The position numbers were made by a program, and so were the translations under genes. From assembly GCA_034670405.1 (NCBI GenBank), contig JAXDDX010000148.1:43501-107500 (forward strand): a stretch of 64,000 nucleotides of DNA, written 5' to 3'. This document shows, one piece after another, positions 1 through 13,600 of the stretch. This DNA comes from Hoplostethus atlanticus (taxonomy: Eukaryota; Chordata; Actinopteri; Trachichthyiformes; Trachichthyidae). Position 1 is the stretch's first letter. Every line of letters starts with the position of its first letter. Under the pieces are notes generated by a model that worked only from the letters and a program-made list of their open reading frames with translations, was not told the origin of the DNA and searched no databases.

Positions 1-13
1 AGTTCCTGTAAGA

Positions 14-178
14 CTACACCACAGTGGTAGCGCCTTGCTCTACCCACTGTGCTACACAGGGAATTGAACCCCCAACCCTCGCAGGGTTAGTGCCTTGCTC
101 TAACCACTGTGCTACACAGGGAATTAAACCCCCAACCCTGGCAGCGTTGGTGATTTGCTCAAGCCGCTGACTACACAG
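14..178 (-). repeat. SINE-like 60-bp unit, about 3 tandem copies
   Basis: The unit CCTTGCTCTAACCACTGTGC + CTACACAGGGAATTGAACCC recurs three times. It looks like a tandemly duplicated tRNA-like SINE segment (complement of a B box). Similar single pieces are at 11255-11285 and 29708-29750. Confidence 0.65.
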
Positions 179-356
179 GAACCAAATGCTTCTCCAGTCC
201 TTAGTGAGTGAGACTCTCAGTCTCATTTCCATGCGTGGAGAATTGTCTTCTTACATCCCAATTTCAGCTCGTCTGCCAACAGAGGAGCTGAATAATGCAT
301 CGACACTTCAAGTAGAGCAACAGAGAGACGAGGAAGAGGCAGAAGAAAATGAGGTG

Positions 357-547
357 GCAGCAGGGTGACCTAATAGGTAGAGAAACCATCCCGTAACCTT
401 TAAGGTCATATGTTCGATCCCCGGCATCGCCAACATGTCCGGCAACATTCAAGTGTCCTTGAGCAAAACGCTGAACCACCACCTGCTCTCTCATTATAAA
501 TCACTCCGGATAAGAGCGTCAGCTAAATGACTAAAATGTAAATGTAA
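357..547 (+). mobile_element. tRNA-derived SINE
   Basis: A tRNA-like head with A-box-like TGACCTAATAGGT and B box TATGTTCGATCCC is followed by the teleost SINE body (GTGTCCTTGAGCAAA) and tail (GGATAAGAGCGTCAGCTAAA). Confidence 0.75.
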
Positions 548-1009
548 ACTGACAGCGGCCCAAATGAGAAGGACAAAGACAAAAACAAGAGACAAACTGA
601 CACGCCCCTCCATTAAGACGACAACGGGTCAATGAAAGCCAAAAGGGTGCTGTTCATTTATCAGACGAATATAATCCAAGTCCAACAACGAATGCCATGA
701 ATAATTCAGAGACAGACAGAGTGCCGAATGAGGACGGCAATAAACCTCAACAGTACACAAAAAAATGTCAGATAGTTCTGCTTCAGCTCCTCCTTTCTCT
801 CCATCTATTGCTGTTATACTGAATCAAGAAACCCTGAAGCAACTTTCTGCAAAGCAGCAATTTCTGTGCTATCCAGGGCAGAACGCTTAAACCGCACGGG
901 ATTTACAATACGGTCTGAACGAAATGACGAAATGAGGAAAATGTACCATGTTCTGGGTTTGGGTTTGTATACGTCGGAATTAAGACAGAAGAGATGTTGG
1001 TTTTCCTGC

Positions 1010-1218
1010 CAGTGGTTCTCAAAGTGGGGTCCGGGGACTTCCAGGGGTCCTTGACAAGGAATAGTTTAACTTCAATATAATTTAATTCACAAGAAATGAT
1101 CCCATTTAGAAGAATGACTATTCTAAAAATAGTTATCTCCCCACGTACAGTGCAGACAGTTCTGTAAGTCAACTCTTCCTATAAGGGTCCAGGACATGAA
1201 AACGTTGGGGAACCCCTG
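1010..1218. mobile_element. hAT (Charlie-like) MITE, degenerate
   Basis: It starts CAGTGGTTCTCAAAGTGGGG and ends GTTGGGGAACCCCTG, matching the Charlie-type terminal pattern in inverted orientation. No 8-bp target duplication is visible, so it is old or the ends are slightly misplaced. Confidence 0.6.
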
Positions 1219-2211
1219 ACCTCCACTATTCTATACTGGAGTAATAAGTTGTGTACCAAGTGATATCCAACACCCAAGACCCCCTGCTGTGGAGGAGGTG
1301 GTTTGTATCAGTGGCACCCAGGGGGAGGATATTTATTCCTTGCTGTGGTAATGAGGGCCGGCTAATTATCTCCCACTCAATTACAGATATCGATCCCGGC
1401 CGCTTGGCTCCCACTGCTGGAATTACACTAATGGTCCAGCGTTCCTCCAACACACCCATAAATAATGTGGGCTGCCAACAGGGCTACCACAGCAGGCTGG
1501 ACAGACGGACACGGAGGACGGGTGGTCGGGGGGGGGGGTTGCTAGAGCCATGCCAACACACTGCAGATACTCAGGCATCATAAAACACACCAACGAATAG
1601 ATTGTTACTATTGGTCATCTACTGGTTCCACTGGGAGCTGACCAGTACAACCACAGTCTTCCGCCATCGGTCAGTGGAGGTCTTGCTCAAAGGCACTGAA
1701 AGGTTGAGTTGGGAGAACATCACTCAGTCACATTACCTGCCCTGACTTTCCCAGCCACTGTTGGGATTCAAACTGGTAACCTTTGCTCACAAACTGGCTC
1801 TGACCTCTAAAGTATCTGCACCGATAAACAGTCAACTATCCAGCACTGAGAAAACTTCCTCCATCAGTGAGTCCTCATTGTGATGCCAGGCAGGGTGGAG
1901 GAGGGCTGATCCAGGACTCCTGTCCTCTCCAATGCACTATGTCGCCTTTGGGTGCCCTCTGTGATGCCAGTCTCCATAGCACGTTAAGTGGCAACTAACA
2001 AGGCCTGAGATGGAAAGTGCTTCAGATAATGTCAGTGCTGCTCGCTGCAGAGTGAAGAGTGTTCCCTCTAACGCCTCCAGGACGCCAGGCTGGATGCTGC
2101 TGCTGCCAGATGGATCGGCTTAATAGAGCATGGTAGCATCAGCAGCTAGCAGCAGAGGAGGCTGGCGGGTTGGGAACCAGCGGTTGGTGGTGAATCCTCA
2201 GACTGAACCAG

Positions 2212-2404
2212 TAGAAGACTGGTTGAATTGGTCAGCTCCCAGTGGAACCAGTAGAGACTGTGGTTGTACTGGTCAGCTCCCAGTGGAACCAGTAGAAGAG
2301 TGGTTGTACTGGTCAGCTCCCAGAGGAACCAGTAGAAGAGTGGTTGTACTGGTCAGCTCCCAGTGGAACCAGTAGAAGAGTGGTTGTACTGGTCAGCTCC
2401 CAGT
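2212..2404 (+). repeat. Dispersed minisatellite (about 42 bp), block 1
   Basis: Four to five copies containing GGTCAGCTCCCAGTGGAACC. A lone inverse copy is at 1618-1660. The same unit is arrayed at 31420 and 48848. Confidence 0.9.
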
Positions 2405-3390
2405 ATGAATGTGAAGCTGGAGCTTTCTTGATGTTTCCTGGAGAAATAAAGGTTAAAAACCATGCAGCACTGTTTCCAATATTTGAGTCGAAGCTTTGAA
2501 TCTCTTTGAAGCGTCGTCAGAGAGGATGAGGTTCTTTAAGCATCAACTCTCCACTAGCGAGTCAGCACAGTGCTATCTAGCCCAACTGAGGGAATAGTGG
2601 ACGTACGCCACACAGCCGAGCTGACCAGTCACGCTGTCCTCAGCTCCAGGAAGGATTAGCGCTGCTGGCAGACGGATCGACGCCGGGCGGCCGGAGACAG
2701 AGAGGTCGTTTGAAGTCTAAACGCCTTCAGACGGCTGCAACAGAGGCTGGATTTGGTTAATTACAAAATGCCACTCATGATCACTGGTGGGCGTGGGACG
2801 GGCTGCTTCCTGTCAGCTGGTGGAGTGCTCTCTTACTATGAATGAGACTGGAAGAAAGCAAAACTCCCTTTGAGATGAAGGCCAAAGAGAGCACAGAGCC
2901 CCCCCCCCCCCCCCCCCCAGAATGAACATTGATGAGCAGGGTTAAGGAGCTAAGAGCTTATCATCTCCTACAAGTAGATTAACCATCACCTACCCTTCCA
3001 GAGGTTCAACCCTCCTGACCTTTCCGTCTGTCTGAGAAGAACCTGCCAGCAGTACAATTACTCTCATTACTGTAACTGTTGTACTTCTACTACTTTGAGT
3101 ATTATTGAAGTCCGTTATTTTACTCTGTATGTTTTGACTAAAGTGTTGGACTTTGCATTTTAAACTGCATCCATTACAGAATACATAGGCTCGCCACAAG
3201 CATCACATTAGCCAACTGTGGAGTCAGCAGCAGAGAATCAGTCTGCTTTATTGAAGACCTTTAAAAGAATCTAGTTTGAATTCTTTGTCTCATCCTTTCT
3301 GAAAGATCATATATAACAATATTCTCTTTTGTAAAAAAGTCACTTTTACTTCTACTTGAACATCTATTGGTAGTGTGTAGTGGGGGGGGG

Positions 3391-3592
3391 GGGGGGCAGG
3401 GTGGCCGAGCGGTTAGAGAGCGTCTCGTAGCCAGAAGGTCTCGGGTTCGATCCTCATAAAAGCCAGTGCATCCATCAACAGCCATATATCCTGTTGAAGT
3501 GTCCTTGAGCAAGGCGCCTACCCCTACCTGATCACTTACTGTAGGTCACTCTGGATAAGATCAGCTAAAGGCATGAAATGTGAATGTAGTAG
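3391..3592 (+). mobile_element. tRNA-derived SINE
   Basis: The head GTGGCCGAGCGGTTAGAGAG has a perfect A box (TGGCCGAGCGG) and the B box GGGTTCGATCC. It is followed by TGTCCTTGAGCAAGGCGCC and a GGATAAGATCAGCTAAAGGC tail. It does not close as a tRNA, so it is a SINE and not a tRNA gene. A poly-G run precedes it. Confidence 0.8.
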
Positions 3593-4039
3593 TACTGACA
3601 ACTGACGACCCCTCTGGTACAACAGTACAAGAAATTCATTCATTATCATTTTAAAACTACTTGATAATTTCCTGCGTTGTTTATTAACTAATAGTAAATG
3701 ATATAATGTCCATTATGTAATCATTCATTAATAACATCCATCTGTGATGTTCAATACATTCAATACATTCTACTTCTACTTCAGATAGTGATTTCCCAGA
3801 ATGCCTTTTGACTGGCCCCAGAGAATGGGCGTGAACTTGTTGCTGCTGCATTCATGTCATGCTTGACAAAGCGGAAAAATGGAACTTTTCCCATTTCTCC
3901 GACCTGAAAGCGTTCACACGTTGGCTAACGCTAGCTAGCTCCATAGTGACAACTAGTTAACAAGTGGCTTTGTCAACCAAACCAACTGCAACAGGTACTT
4001 CTAGTTAATCACACAGATTGATTGTACAGAAACTAGTGT

Positions 4040-4270
4040 GAATACACTGAGTATTGAAGTATTCAAACCCCTTGACCTTTTGCACATTTTGCTACTAAGT
4101 TTTTTCAAAACATTTATTTTGGAGTTCTATCGAAGGACTCTATTCTATTCTATCAGATGAAAACGAAATGGTTGTAATCTATGTGGAAGGATCAAATTAA
4201 AATAACAGAGAAATCCAGTTTGCGTCAGTATTCAACCCCTCTGCTTCGTTCGGGGGAAGTTGCCACACTA
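4040..4270. mobile_element. Possible Tc1-like remnant
   Basis: AGTATTCAAACCCCTTGACC near the left and CAGTATTCAACCCCTCTGC near the right are inversely related, in the style of degraded fish Tc1-type ends. The evidence is weak. Confidence 0.3.
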
Positions 4271-4370
4271 GCAAACATTTGTTCAACATTTGGGATTAGT
4301 GTCCCTCAGATGTCATTTAGATTGTATTTATTATTCTGAACTGGTTTCCTGTCAGACTTGTTTTAAACTA

Positions 4371-4411
4371 AGTCCCTTCACTAGATCTGAAAGGGATCTA
4401 GTGAAGGGACT
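4371..4411. other. Perfect 17-bp hairpin
   Basis: AGTCCCTTCACTAGATC (4371-4387) and its complement (4395-4411) flank a 7-base loop. It could be a relic of inverted termini. Confidence 0.75.
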
Positions 4412-7143
4412 ACCGAAACACAGGGTGGACATATGGTTCCTTATGGATGACATCACAGTTTAAAAGAAAATATAATCATCCTCAAAAATAAGTATTACAT
4501 GGGCTCTTATTATGAAGTTGCAACTGATGTTTACAGTGCTCAGTAAATAGTTAAGAGGTTAATTAATTTATTAGTGATCATTATTATAATACTATTTGAC
4601 CCACATTATTGTGCCCTGTACTCATCACCTCGACGGTCACAATCCAACATGAAACCATCACAACTTCTTCACGTCTTTTTGGTCTCCTAATGTACACCTC
4701 ATTTCCCAGGCTGCTTTCTTTGTCATGCTGCCCATTTTCAACCCTCCACTCTGATTTTCCGCCTCCTCTCTTGGCTTTGTTGCTGGCTGGGCCGCGGAGC
4801 TTAGAGAAGCTGGCTAGAAATGAGCAGAGGGACGAGGCCGAGAAAGGTTTTTTTTAATTGCCTTCATGATTAGGAAAGTCCTTTGAAGAGAGACGCCAAT
4901 AACAGCCTTGGCTGGAGCAGCGCTGGGGGGCTTGGAAGCAAGAGCCGTGGAGATTTACTGTGGTCGCAGGGAGTGGCTGGGAACTCTGACGACTCAATTA
5001 CAAGCTGACTGGGCCGATGTGTCATACAGCACACAGGCTGCAGGCTGCAGACAGGTTGATGTCCTCCGAGATCAAAAAATAAGGAACCAAAGTGGCTTGG
5101 ACAGAATCCAGGGAGACAGATCCAGCCCTAGGCCGAACACTAGGCAGCTCATCGCACCGCAGAAGAAGAGTGAGCACAGTCAGAAGTGTCAAAGGAAGAG
5201 AACCATACATTACCTTATATTCTAGATCTATGAAGCCTCAAGTTTTAAGATATATAAAATGCAGCATTACAGCAAGAAGTATCAAAAAGATCAAACCACT
5301 ACTGAGCTGCACGATAACCTCTTAATGAAACATGTTTCATCACGCAGTCTACGTGCATTGGATAGTCGATTATGTGGAGTCTGATGTTTCGTATGAACCT
5401 CCATCACCTAAAATGAGCAGTTACTCAAAGTGACTGAAGCCATCATCTCGACGTTAATACAGATTCCTCACTTCCTCTGCTGCATCCAACCAGATGGACA
5501 GCCACACCGCCACCGTCACTGAGTTCACACCTCCTGTAGACTGGGTGGTCCACGGCTGTGACCATTACAGGCTGTTGGTCACCGGTAGTCAGATTACTAA
5601 ACAGGATAACTCTTTCTAAAGGGACATTTCGCTAAATTGTACATGAAATTGAGCACTTTCACCATTTGCCCGGTTAATTTTAGTTTTATTTTAACTTAAA
5701 TGCCATAGAAATAAAATTAAAGGAATGAAACAGACACCAAGGAGAAATATTAACAGATTAACACTGAACCTATAAACTAAAAGAGCATATATAAGAAGTC
5801 TGAAGGGCGTTTACACCGCAGTGTTTCCTTTATATGCCGGCGATTGCATCCTGGCAGCGCCTCACCAACCACCCCAATAAACTTAAAATACAACAGTACT
5901 TCTGCCATAATACTATATCAACAGTGCCCAGTAAAAGCATTGCAATCTACTTCAGCAAACATATTTAATATGATTTTTAGATCGTAACTATGAAGGATAA
6001 TGACCAATATTGCCTGTTGTGTTTAAAAGGAGTGTTTGATCCTTTACAGTCAGTACACCACTGATCTGAAATATCTTGCTGAACTTGAGTTTGTTGCTGT
6101 CGATGTTTTTTTTCATTACAATGTTTTTATTCATCACACAACTTCATGAGCATCTGCTGCTCCGCGGACGTGAACATGGCATCTCTCTTTAAGTCTCGGT
6201 CTGTCTTTATCTTGACGGTTCAAACCAGAATCAGACTGATGATGTGATTAAGACCAATCCTTCTACATGTTCTCACGTTAAGCTACAATCACCAAACACT
6301 TTCAAACTCTCTCCAAGGTCCATGAACAACAATGGCGACCGGCACACCACAAACACAGTCGCTCCATCTGGCTCTGAAAACACATTTAAATCACACAATT
6401 CAAATGGAAGAAGCTTTCCAAACAACCGCAGAACATGAAGTTACTTTCAACTACGGCCAGTTTACACACAGTTCAACACAGACCTCAGGAAAAAGGAGGA
6501 CTCTGGACAAACCACCCAACCTGGGCTACGATACCAGGTTAGTTTAGGCTAGATTAGGTTAGATGGACCTTTAATGATCTTCATGGGGAAATTTAGTTGC
6601 TGCAACAGCAAATAATAGAATATGGAAAAGAAAGAATGGGGTATAAATAAGACCAGAGTAAATGGTGGTATTAAACATAACACCACTGTGTGCACCCACT
6701 GGGCGACCTCTGGGCCGTGAGGTCAACCTGCCACCACTGAGCTGGTGTTCAACATCCAGGGGTAAGTCAACGCCCTCTAGCAGCAGTACAGACCCTCACT
6801 TCCTCTCTTCCTCCCCAGAAAACAAAGGGGAGGGGCTCTGAGGCGAAGGGAGACACAAAACAGGATTCTGGGACGGGATCCAGTCAGTAGACCACAAGGA
6901 GCATAAAAGTAATGAAGCATCAAAGTGAAGTGAGGAGGCGCTTTACACTGCAAAAATATCTCATATCTAAGATTCAGTCTTAAAGTTAGATTTCCATTGC
7001 CGATTTCACTTGTTTTCAATGCATTTTCACATTTCTCAAAGAGAAGTGGTTAATACGCCCCTTTAATTGAGAAGACCATGTTTGGTTTGACATGGAGAGG
7101 TCAGAGGTAAGAAGTGACCTCAAAGTTGAGGGGCGGAGCCTAC

Positions 7144-7638
7144 CTTTATGGGTGATGCAGCGAATGGTCTGCTTGCTCTGGACATCCCAGAGGCGGGCCG
7201 TCTCGTCGTGGGATCCTGATAGGAGGAGAGTCCCGTCCATCGACACCGACAGGCAGGTCACCAGGTTCCTGAGGAGGAGGAGGAGGAGGGTTCAGCCAAC
7301 ACTGCTAACGGAAATACGACCACAAGTGCATTCACATTATTCTACTTCTACGTATAACCATTTGAGCTGTAGAGAACCTTTCTAAAAGGGTTCTTTACCA
7401 AAGTGCACCAAACTGGGTTCAATGGTACAAATATAAAGAACCATATTCTGGTACTATGTAGAACCCTAACATGAAAACCACCACGCCGGGTACCAGGCAA
7501 CCGCACCTGAACCTCCAGCACATCCTGCCCTCCCTCCTGGTGCCACAGAGGAGAAACCATGTTCACCGGCCGATGACAGAACCACAATTCTGCCTCTATT
7601 CACGTCCACAGAATACTGAGGAGGTAACCCATTGGTTG

Positions 7639-7670
<32 letters not shown>

Positions 7671-10600
7671 CCAGCAGCAACCCGACGGGAGGTTAACAGC
7701 AGCTACCCGACGGGAGGCTAACAGCAGCTACCCGACGGGAGGGAGGCTAACAGCAACAACCCAACGGGAGGGAGGCTAACAGCAACAACCCGACGGGAGG
7801 GAGGCTAACAGCAACAACCCGACGGGAGGCTAACAGCAGCTACCCGACGGGAGGCTAACAGCAGCTACCCGACGGGAGGCTAACAGCAGCTACCCGACGG
7901 GAGGCTAACAGCAGCTACCCGACGGGAGGCTAACAGCAGCAACCCGACGGGAGGCTAACAGCAGCAACCAGCAGCAACCCGACGGGAGGCTAACAGCAGC
8001 TAATGCTGCAGGAGTAACTTGGTTCATTTGAGCCTCATTAATGTCTAACAGAGTCAGACTGAGTTCTCTGGATAAAATGTCAACAAGGAATTCTACATTA
8101 TAGAACTATAGTATACTACTGTACTATATAGTACTAAATACACACAACTAAAAATGATCAAATCAACTGTTTAGCAAGTGATGGGTAGTCAAGTCATCAT
8201 TATGTGAATGGAGGAATAAAGAACAGCCAACCTCCTCCCTCCCTGCCTCCCCCCTCCCTCGGCTTACCTGTGTCCTTTGAAGACCTGGTTGCCGTCGTTG
8301 TCCGACTGGAACGCCTTGTCCCGACTCAGACTCTGCAGATTAAAACAATTCATCTCTAAATAGCAGAAATTAACACACCGGCCAGCTGAAGAAACAAGCT
8401 GCGTACTGATAAGACTCCCTGCTTAGCTTGCAGCTCAGGTTCGCCGTCCTTTAGGTTGCAGGAGTTTTTGGCCCTGTCGTCCTCCTAAATGCTTCAATCG
8501 ATTTCCTTAATTGCATCAATTAAGGATTGGGTTGCATCAGATGTGCAGCTAAGAGCTGGGGTGGTGGTGGTGGTGGTGGTGGTGGGGGGGGTGGGGGGGG
8601 GGGGGGAGTGGACATAGCTGGATTTTACTATGAACAACAAGGATCATTACAGCCCTTCTCTGCTGCTGCCCTCAGCACTCAATTAAACATGACAAGTGGA
8701 CTTAAAAGGGAACGGGATCTGGCCAGATTCCTACTTATTAATTCCCTCTGTTTACTTTTGAAAGGGCCAGCGCTTGCTGTCCGGCCAATGAGAAATGACC
8801 AGACGAGCTAAAAACCAGATTGAATAGGAGACTTCAAACACGCATTTAAATGTTAAGAGTAATTAGGCTAATCCACTGCTGGCCGGGGAGAGAAGACCGA
8901 GGCTGTCAGTCTGTACACCTGCAACAAAACCAAATGTTTAAATCCATATTAGCTTCTGGACGTCTTTTCTACGGCACAAAGAGGATTAGATCTCAGAGAC
9001 TGCAGGAAGGAACTGGTTGAGACTGCTCGCTGTCTGTCAGAGGCCCTTTGTATTCCAACATGACAACTCCGGCTTCCTCCCGGCTTCAGGAAAACAATTT
9101 GGGGTGAGGGATGGTGGTGGTGGGGGGAACAACACAGACTCTACCTGCCTGGTATTCAGCCCTCGTACCCCCCCCCCCCCCCCTCCACACTGGAGTTAAT
9201 GCTCGGCATACATTGACACACTCGTCACATAGGAAGTTGTGCCCAGTATGAAATCTCCTTTATTAAACTCTGATTTAGGAACCATTCAGACTTAAGCTGT
9301 CTGAGGAATGAAAGATGTTCTTCATTGGGGTAAACAGTACAATTACTGTAAAGTGAGCAGGGAAAGGCGCACAGGCTGACTGCTAATTCCTCCTGAATGA
9401 CGACGGCAACAGCAACAACATTTTGACATATTTGTTTTGCTCAGGCGAGAAAAGATTGCAGTTGGGAGCAGCAGCGTTGAGTTGCGGGGTCGCTGCAAGG
9501 TCGAGGCATGCAGTTCACACAGAATACATCAGGAAGGGGATGTGAGGGGTTTGTAATGTGAAGGCTACTATACCTGTGGGTACATCAGAGGAAAAGCATC
9601 AAGGAGGAGAGACGGTATCATCATGGAGATGAGAGGTGGGGGGGGCTAGGAGGATTAGATGGCTAACAGGAAGAACCACACAACGACGCATCAAAATGCA
9701 AATCTTCCATGAAAAAAAGAAACACTAGAGAAGATTCATTCATTCTCTGTCCCAAAAGGAAAGAATGAGTTTGAGATTATAGGGAATCTGTCTGGAGTGA
9801 AAGAGGAGCTAGCATAATGAGGCCGATGAGCTACAGGAAACACTCCAGCATCTGCACAGCAACTTCAGCATCCTCCATCCACTCAGTATTTAATACATGA
9901 GCTAACTACAATTGACTTTACCCTTTCAAAAGAATCAATTGTACTTCTAACTTAAGCCCAGGGCGATACAAGCCGGCGTCTCCTAATTACTTTAATTATC
10001 TCATTGATCTCCAAGATAAAATACCCAAACAATTCAGCATCTACAAGTCTGGAGCCTGAAGAAACTGAAGAACCAGAACCTGAACCTGAAGAACCTGAAG
10101 AACCAGAACCTGAAGAACCTGAAGAACCTGAAGAACCAGAACCTGAAGAACCAGAACCTGGCATGTTAAAAGCAACGATATTGCTTTACTTATTACTCCC
10201 AGTGATTCGTTACTCTACTAGTTCTATTATTATCAATCAGTTTCCTCTCCTGTGATCGATCAGGAAACCAAACAGTGTTGATGTCTGATGTTCTTTGTGA
10301 GAGAAAGTAAGAGGGATTGGGGTGGGATATAATTTTAACTTCAATCTGATATTTAGAGGAGGAAACAACAAAAGTAACAGCTTATTATGTTGATTGGTGA
10401 CTGTAATACAAATGTAATTTAAATAGTATTAGTAATAGTCACACTACTCATTACTGGTAGAAATACTGGATTTGCTTCACGGTTCTGAACTGATGGGATG
10501 TGACATCAGCAGAGGGAAGGTGAGTTGATGTGGATCCAGGTGGAACGGGGATGAACCACGTCAAGAAGAAGAGTTTGATGTGAACCAGCCGGAGGACAGA

Positions 10601-13600
10601 AGAAGAGGAGGAGGAGGAAGAGGAAGAGTCTGTCTGTCAGGGTTGAAGGGCTGCCTGAGGCAAAGCAACCAGCCCACGTCCTCCATGACTCACGAACCAA
10701 CCACACCATTAAATACAGAAGAAGAAGTGGACGTTTAACTGAACATAGGAAACACATTCAAGAGAAATAATTCAATTTAAATTTTTGTTTCATTTGAATG
10801 AGTTTCCCATTTTTATCTCCTCATTTTATATCGTACTATTCTTGTTTTTATGCCTTCCTGTAAAGCATAAAGCACTTTGTAAACTTTATCAACATGTCTT
10901 CATATGTGTTTTAACATGAGCTGCAAGCTTCAGCACCACTTAGTGCCTGGCTCTGACCACTGAGCTGATCAAACTCCAGGACTTTTCCAAGACTACTCCA
11001 GGACATACAGCACAGTACCAGGACCAGGAGTCTCTGTTTCCTGTTAGGTAAGGGAAGTGGATCAACAAGCAGCCAAGCTGAAACATTCAACATTTCACTG
11101 GTTGGAGGAAAAGATCAGCAACACATTTACAAGATGTTTATAAAACTATATGACCATATTCCAGTTTCCAAAAACCATTAGAGCCCTGCTAACAGGACAG
11201 AACGCTGTTGGCTGACCTACACTGACTGATACAGGCCAGTCTCTCTGCCATCACTGGGAATTGAACCCCCAACCCTGGCAGCCTCAACACGTTCACAATC
11301 TGGTATGAAATTAAATCCTCCTTGTTAGCAATGAGCAGGTTGATTCAGACGGTGTGTTTACCGGGCAGCCAGATTCTTCTACCTTTAGCTTTACCTTTTT
11401 CAGCTCTGGGCTGAAACAAGTTTCAGACAAGTTTTTCACCCACTCTGGGCTTGATTGCTGTGGCTGAATGTGAAAGCCACACCCCCTCATTATCATATGG
11501 ACGAAGAAATCAATAAATAAATAAATCTGGAAATAAATATATACAGAAATAAAAGAAATCAAGAAATAAATAAATATGGTCATGAATAAATACATAAAAT
11601 AAAGCTAAAGGAAATAAATAAATAGGGGAATAAATGAGTACAAGAATGAATGATTAAGGAAATAAATAAATAGTGAAATAAATAAATGCATAAATACCCA
11701 TGTATTCATTAATTTCATTTATACATTTATTTATTTATGTGTACATATATTTATTTTTGCATTTTTATTGAATTTATATGTATTTATTTATTGAGTCATT
11801 TATTTATTAATTAATTAATTTTTTATTTTGGCGGTTCCGGGCTTCCATACCTTTAATGATGGATTGGTTTTTATCTGTAGGTTTCCGTTGCTTTGCTTCA
11901 TGCTCTGAACTGAACACAGTTCTCATTTCCAGAACTGACATGAGGACCTGCATGAGGACCTGCATGCTACTCATCTTTCTTACGAGTTCAGAATAAATTG
12001 GCCATTACAAAATGTAACTTCTATTAAAGTGGAAGTTATGGCTCTTGACATCAGACAAGCCCATTACGGCAGAGGGCTGGAGGTCCCTGTCTGTCCACAT
12101 GATGACATCACTGTCCCTGGGGTCAGACGGGGTCGCTGCATCTGTTAACCAGTTTACTGCCACACTGACAAGTCTCCTCTCTATCACTTATCACAGCTTG
12201 GATGAGACGTTCAGGGACCATGAAGGAGATCAGATCAGATCAACTTTAATGATCTCTTTCTGGGAATATCAGGTCATCACAGGAGCGGATGATATGATGA
12301 TATGACACAGCAAAGAAAAAATCAAGCGGCTCGAAAGACGCAACCGACAATTACAACGTGGCAACGTCTGTGAATAAACACTATTTAAACTACATGAATA
12401 TTACAGCATGTATGTAGTAGTAACAGTAGCAGTAATAGTAATACTAATGATATTAGTATTAGTAATAGTAGCAGTAGCAGTAGTAGAAGTAATAGTAGTA
12501 TTGTTATTAGTATTATTACTCAGTCTATGTTAAGACTCACCTGGCTGCACAGGGAAACCTGGAATATGTTTCCATCACTGCCACCGCAGAACAGGAAGTA
12601 CTCACAGGGGTCAAGGGTCACGGACATTATCCCAACATCAAAGAGAATGGACAGGAGCATCTCACCTGAGGACAACTCCCAGAGCTAGAGTCAGACAGAC
12701 AGAGAGATAGAGAGACAGACAGGTAACATGAATGCTGGGTAACTGAGCTGGTAGCTGACCAGCCACTACAGTACGTCATTCTGCAGAACATCAACACATT
12801 TCTGTTCCAAAACCAACTTCAGGACCAGAATCGATCAAACCATCAGCAGCTCGACACCTCGGCTCCTTCTGGCCAAGATCTTGATGCCGTTCACTTCATC
12901 CTGAGCGACTCCATTATTACATCTGGAGTCAACCAAGGGAGGAAAATGCTGAGGAACACCTTCCTGTGCTGGGAATTCTCCCCCATAAAGAGATATGGGG
13001 GAGATGGGATGGGGGAGATGGGATGGGAGAGCCAATATGGAGGTTTCTGAGAGGGGAAGCCTGAATCACCTCAGAGAGCATCGTGACAGGCTGGTAACTA
13101 GTCAAATACACCAATACAGATCTCAATATCCAATATTATTCAGAACTGAGCTGATTACGCTGACTGAATGCACAGTGACTCTCTACAAAGGGCTTTCAGG
13201 TGTAGCCACGCCCCCTTGGCCGGCCATGTTGGAGGTCCTAAGCTCTGTGATCAGCTGATTGTGTTTCTGTCCATCTCAACAGAATTGAATCTTCAATTTC
13301 TGACTGAACTGATGATTTCATCACTGATACATCTGATTGATTTAGCGTTTAGATCATGTAGCTTGTTAGCTAGCTAACCATAGCATCTGTTCAGCTAACC
13401 ATCACTGTCTTGTTGTTAACACATCTGATTAGCACACTAGCTAACGTAGCTAGTAGAAGCTAGCGTTAGCAGTGGCAAGTAGTCCCATGTTAACAGTAAC
13501 TAAACTAGCCTGCTGGCTAGTTAGCTAGCTACCAGTTTGTTCAGGTTAACTAGCTGACTCTTCTCCAGCTCCAACTCAGAGTGTTTTGGAGTAGAGACTA

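Larger units (their letters stand above)
547..7143. other. Left flank, presumed last wdr18 intron(s)
   Basis: Apart from the SINEs, the hAT MITE and minisatellite block 1, I see no exon. Poly-C (2900-2918) and poly-G (3383-3396) runs are present. The expected wdr18 C-terminal coiled-coil coding sequence was looked for on the minus strand and not found. Confidence 0.5.
8333..12540. other. wdr18 intron 5
   Basis: No gene was seen. It contains a GGT/poly-G tract (8560-8607), a poly-C run (9170-9183), the GAACCTGAA repeat, the AAAT/TTTA inverted repeat and an AGTAAT tract (12410-12530) next to exon 5. Confidence 0.6.

Noticed and set aside
3399-3460. Possible tRNA gene (A and B boxes present)
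   Set aside because: No proper acceptor or anticodon stems, and it continues into a SINE body and tail.
10004-10255. Glu-Pro-rich frame
   Set aside because: Short repeat in wdr18 intron 5; no splice sites in phase with either neighbour exon.
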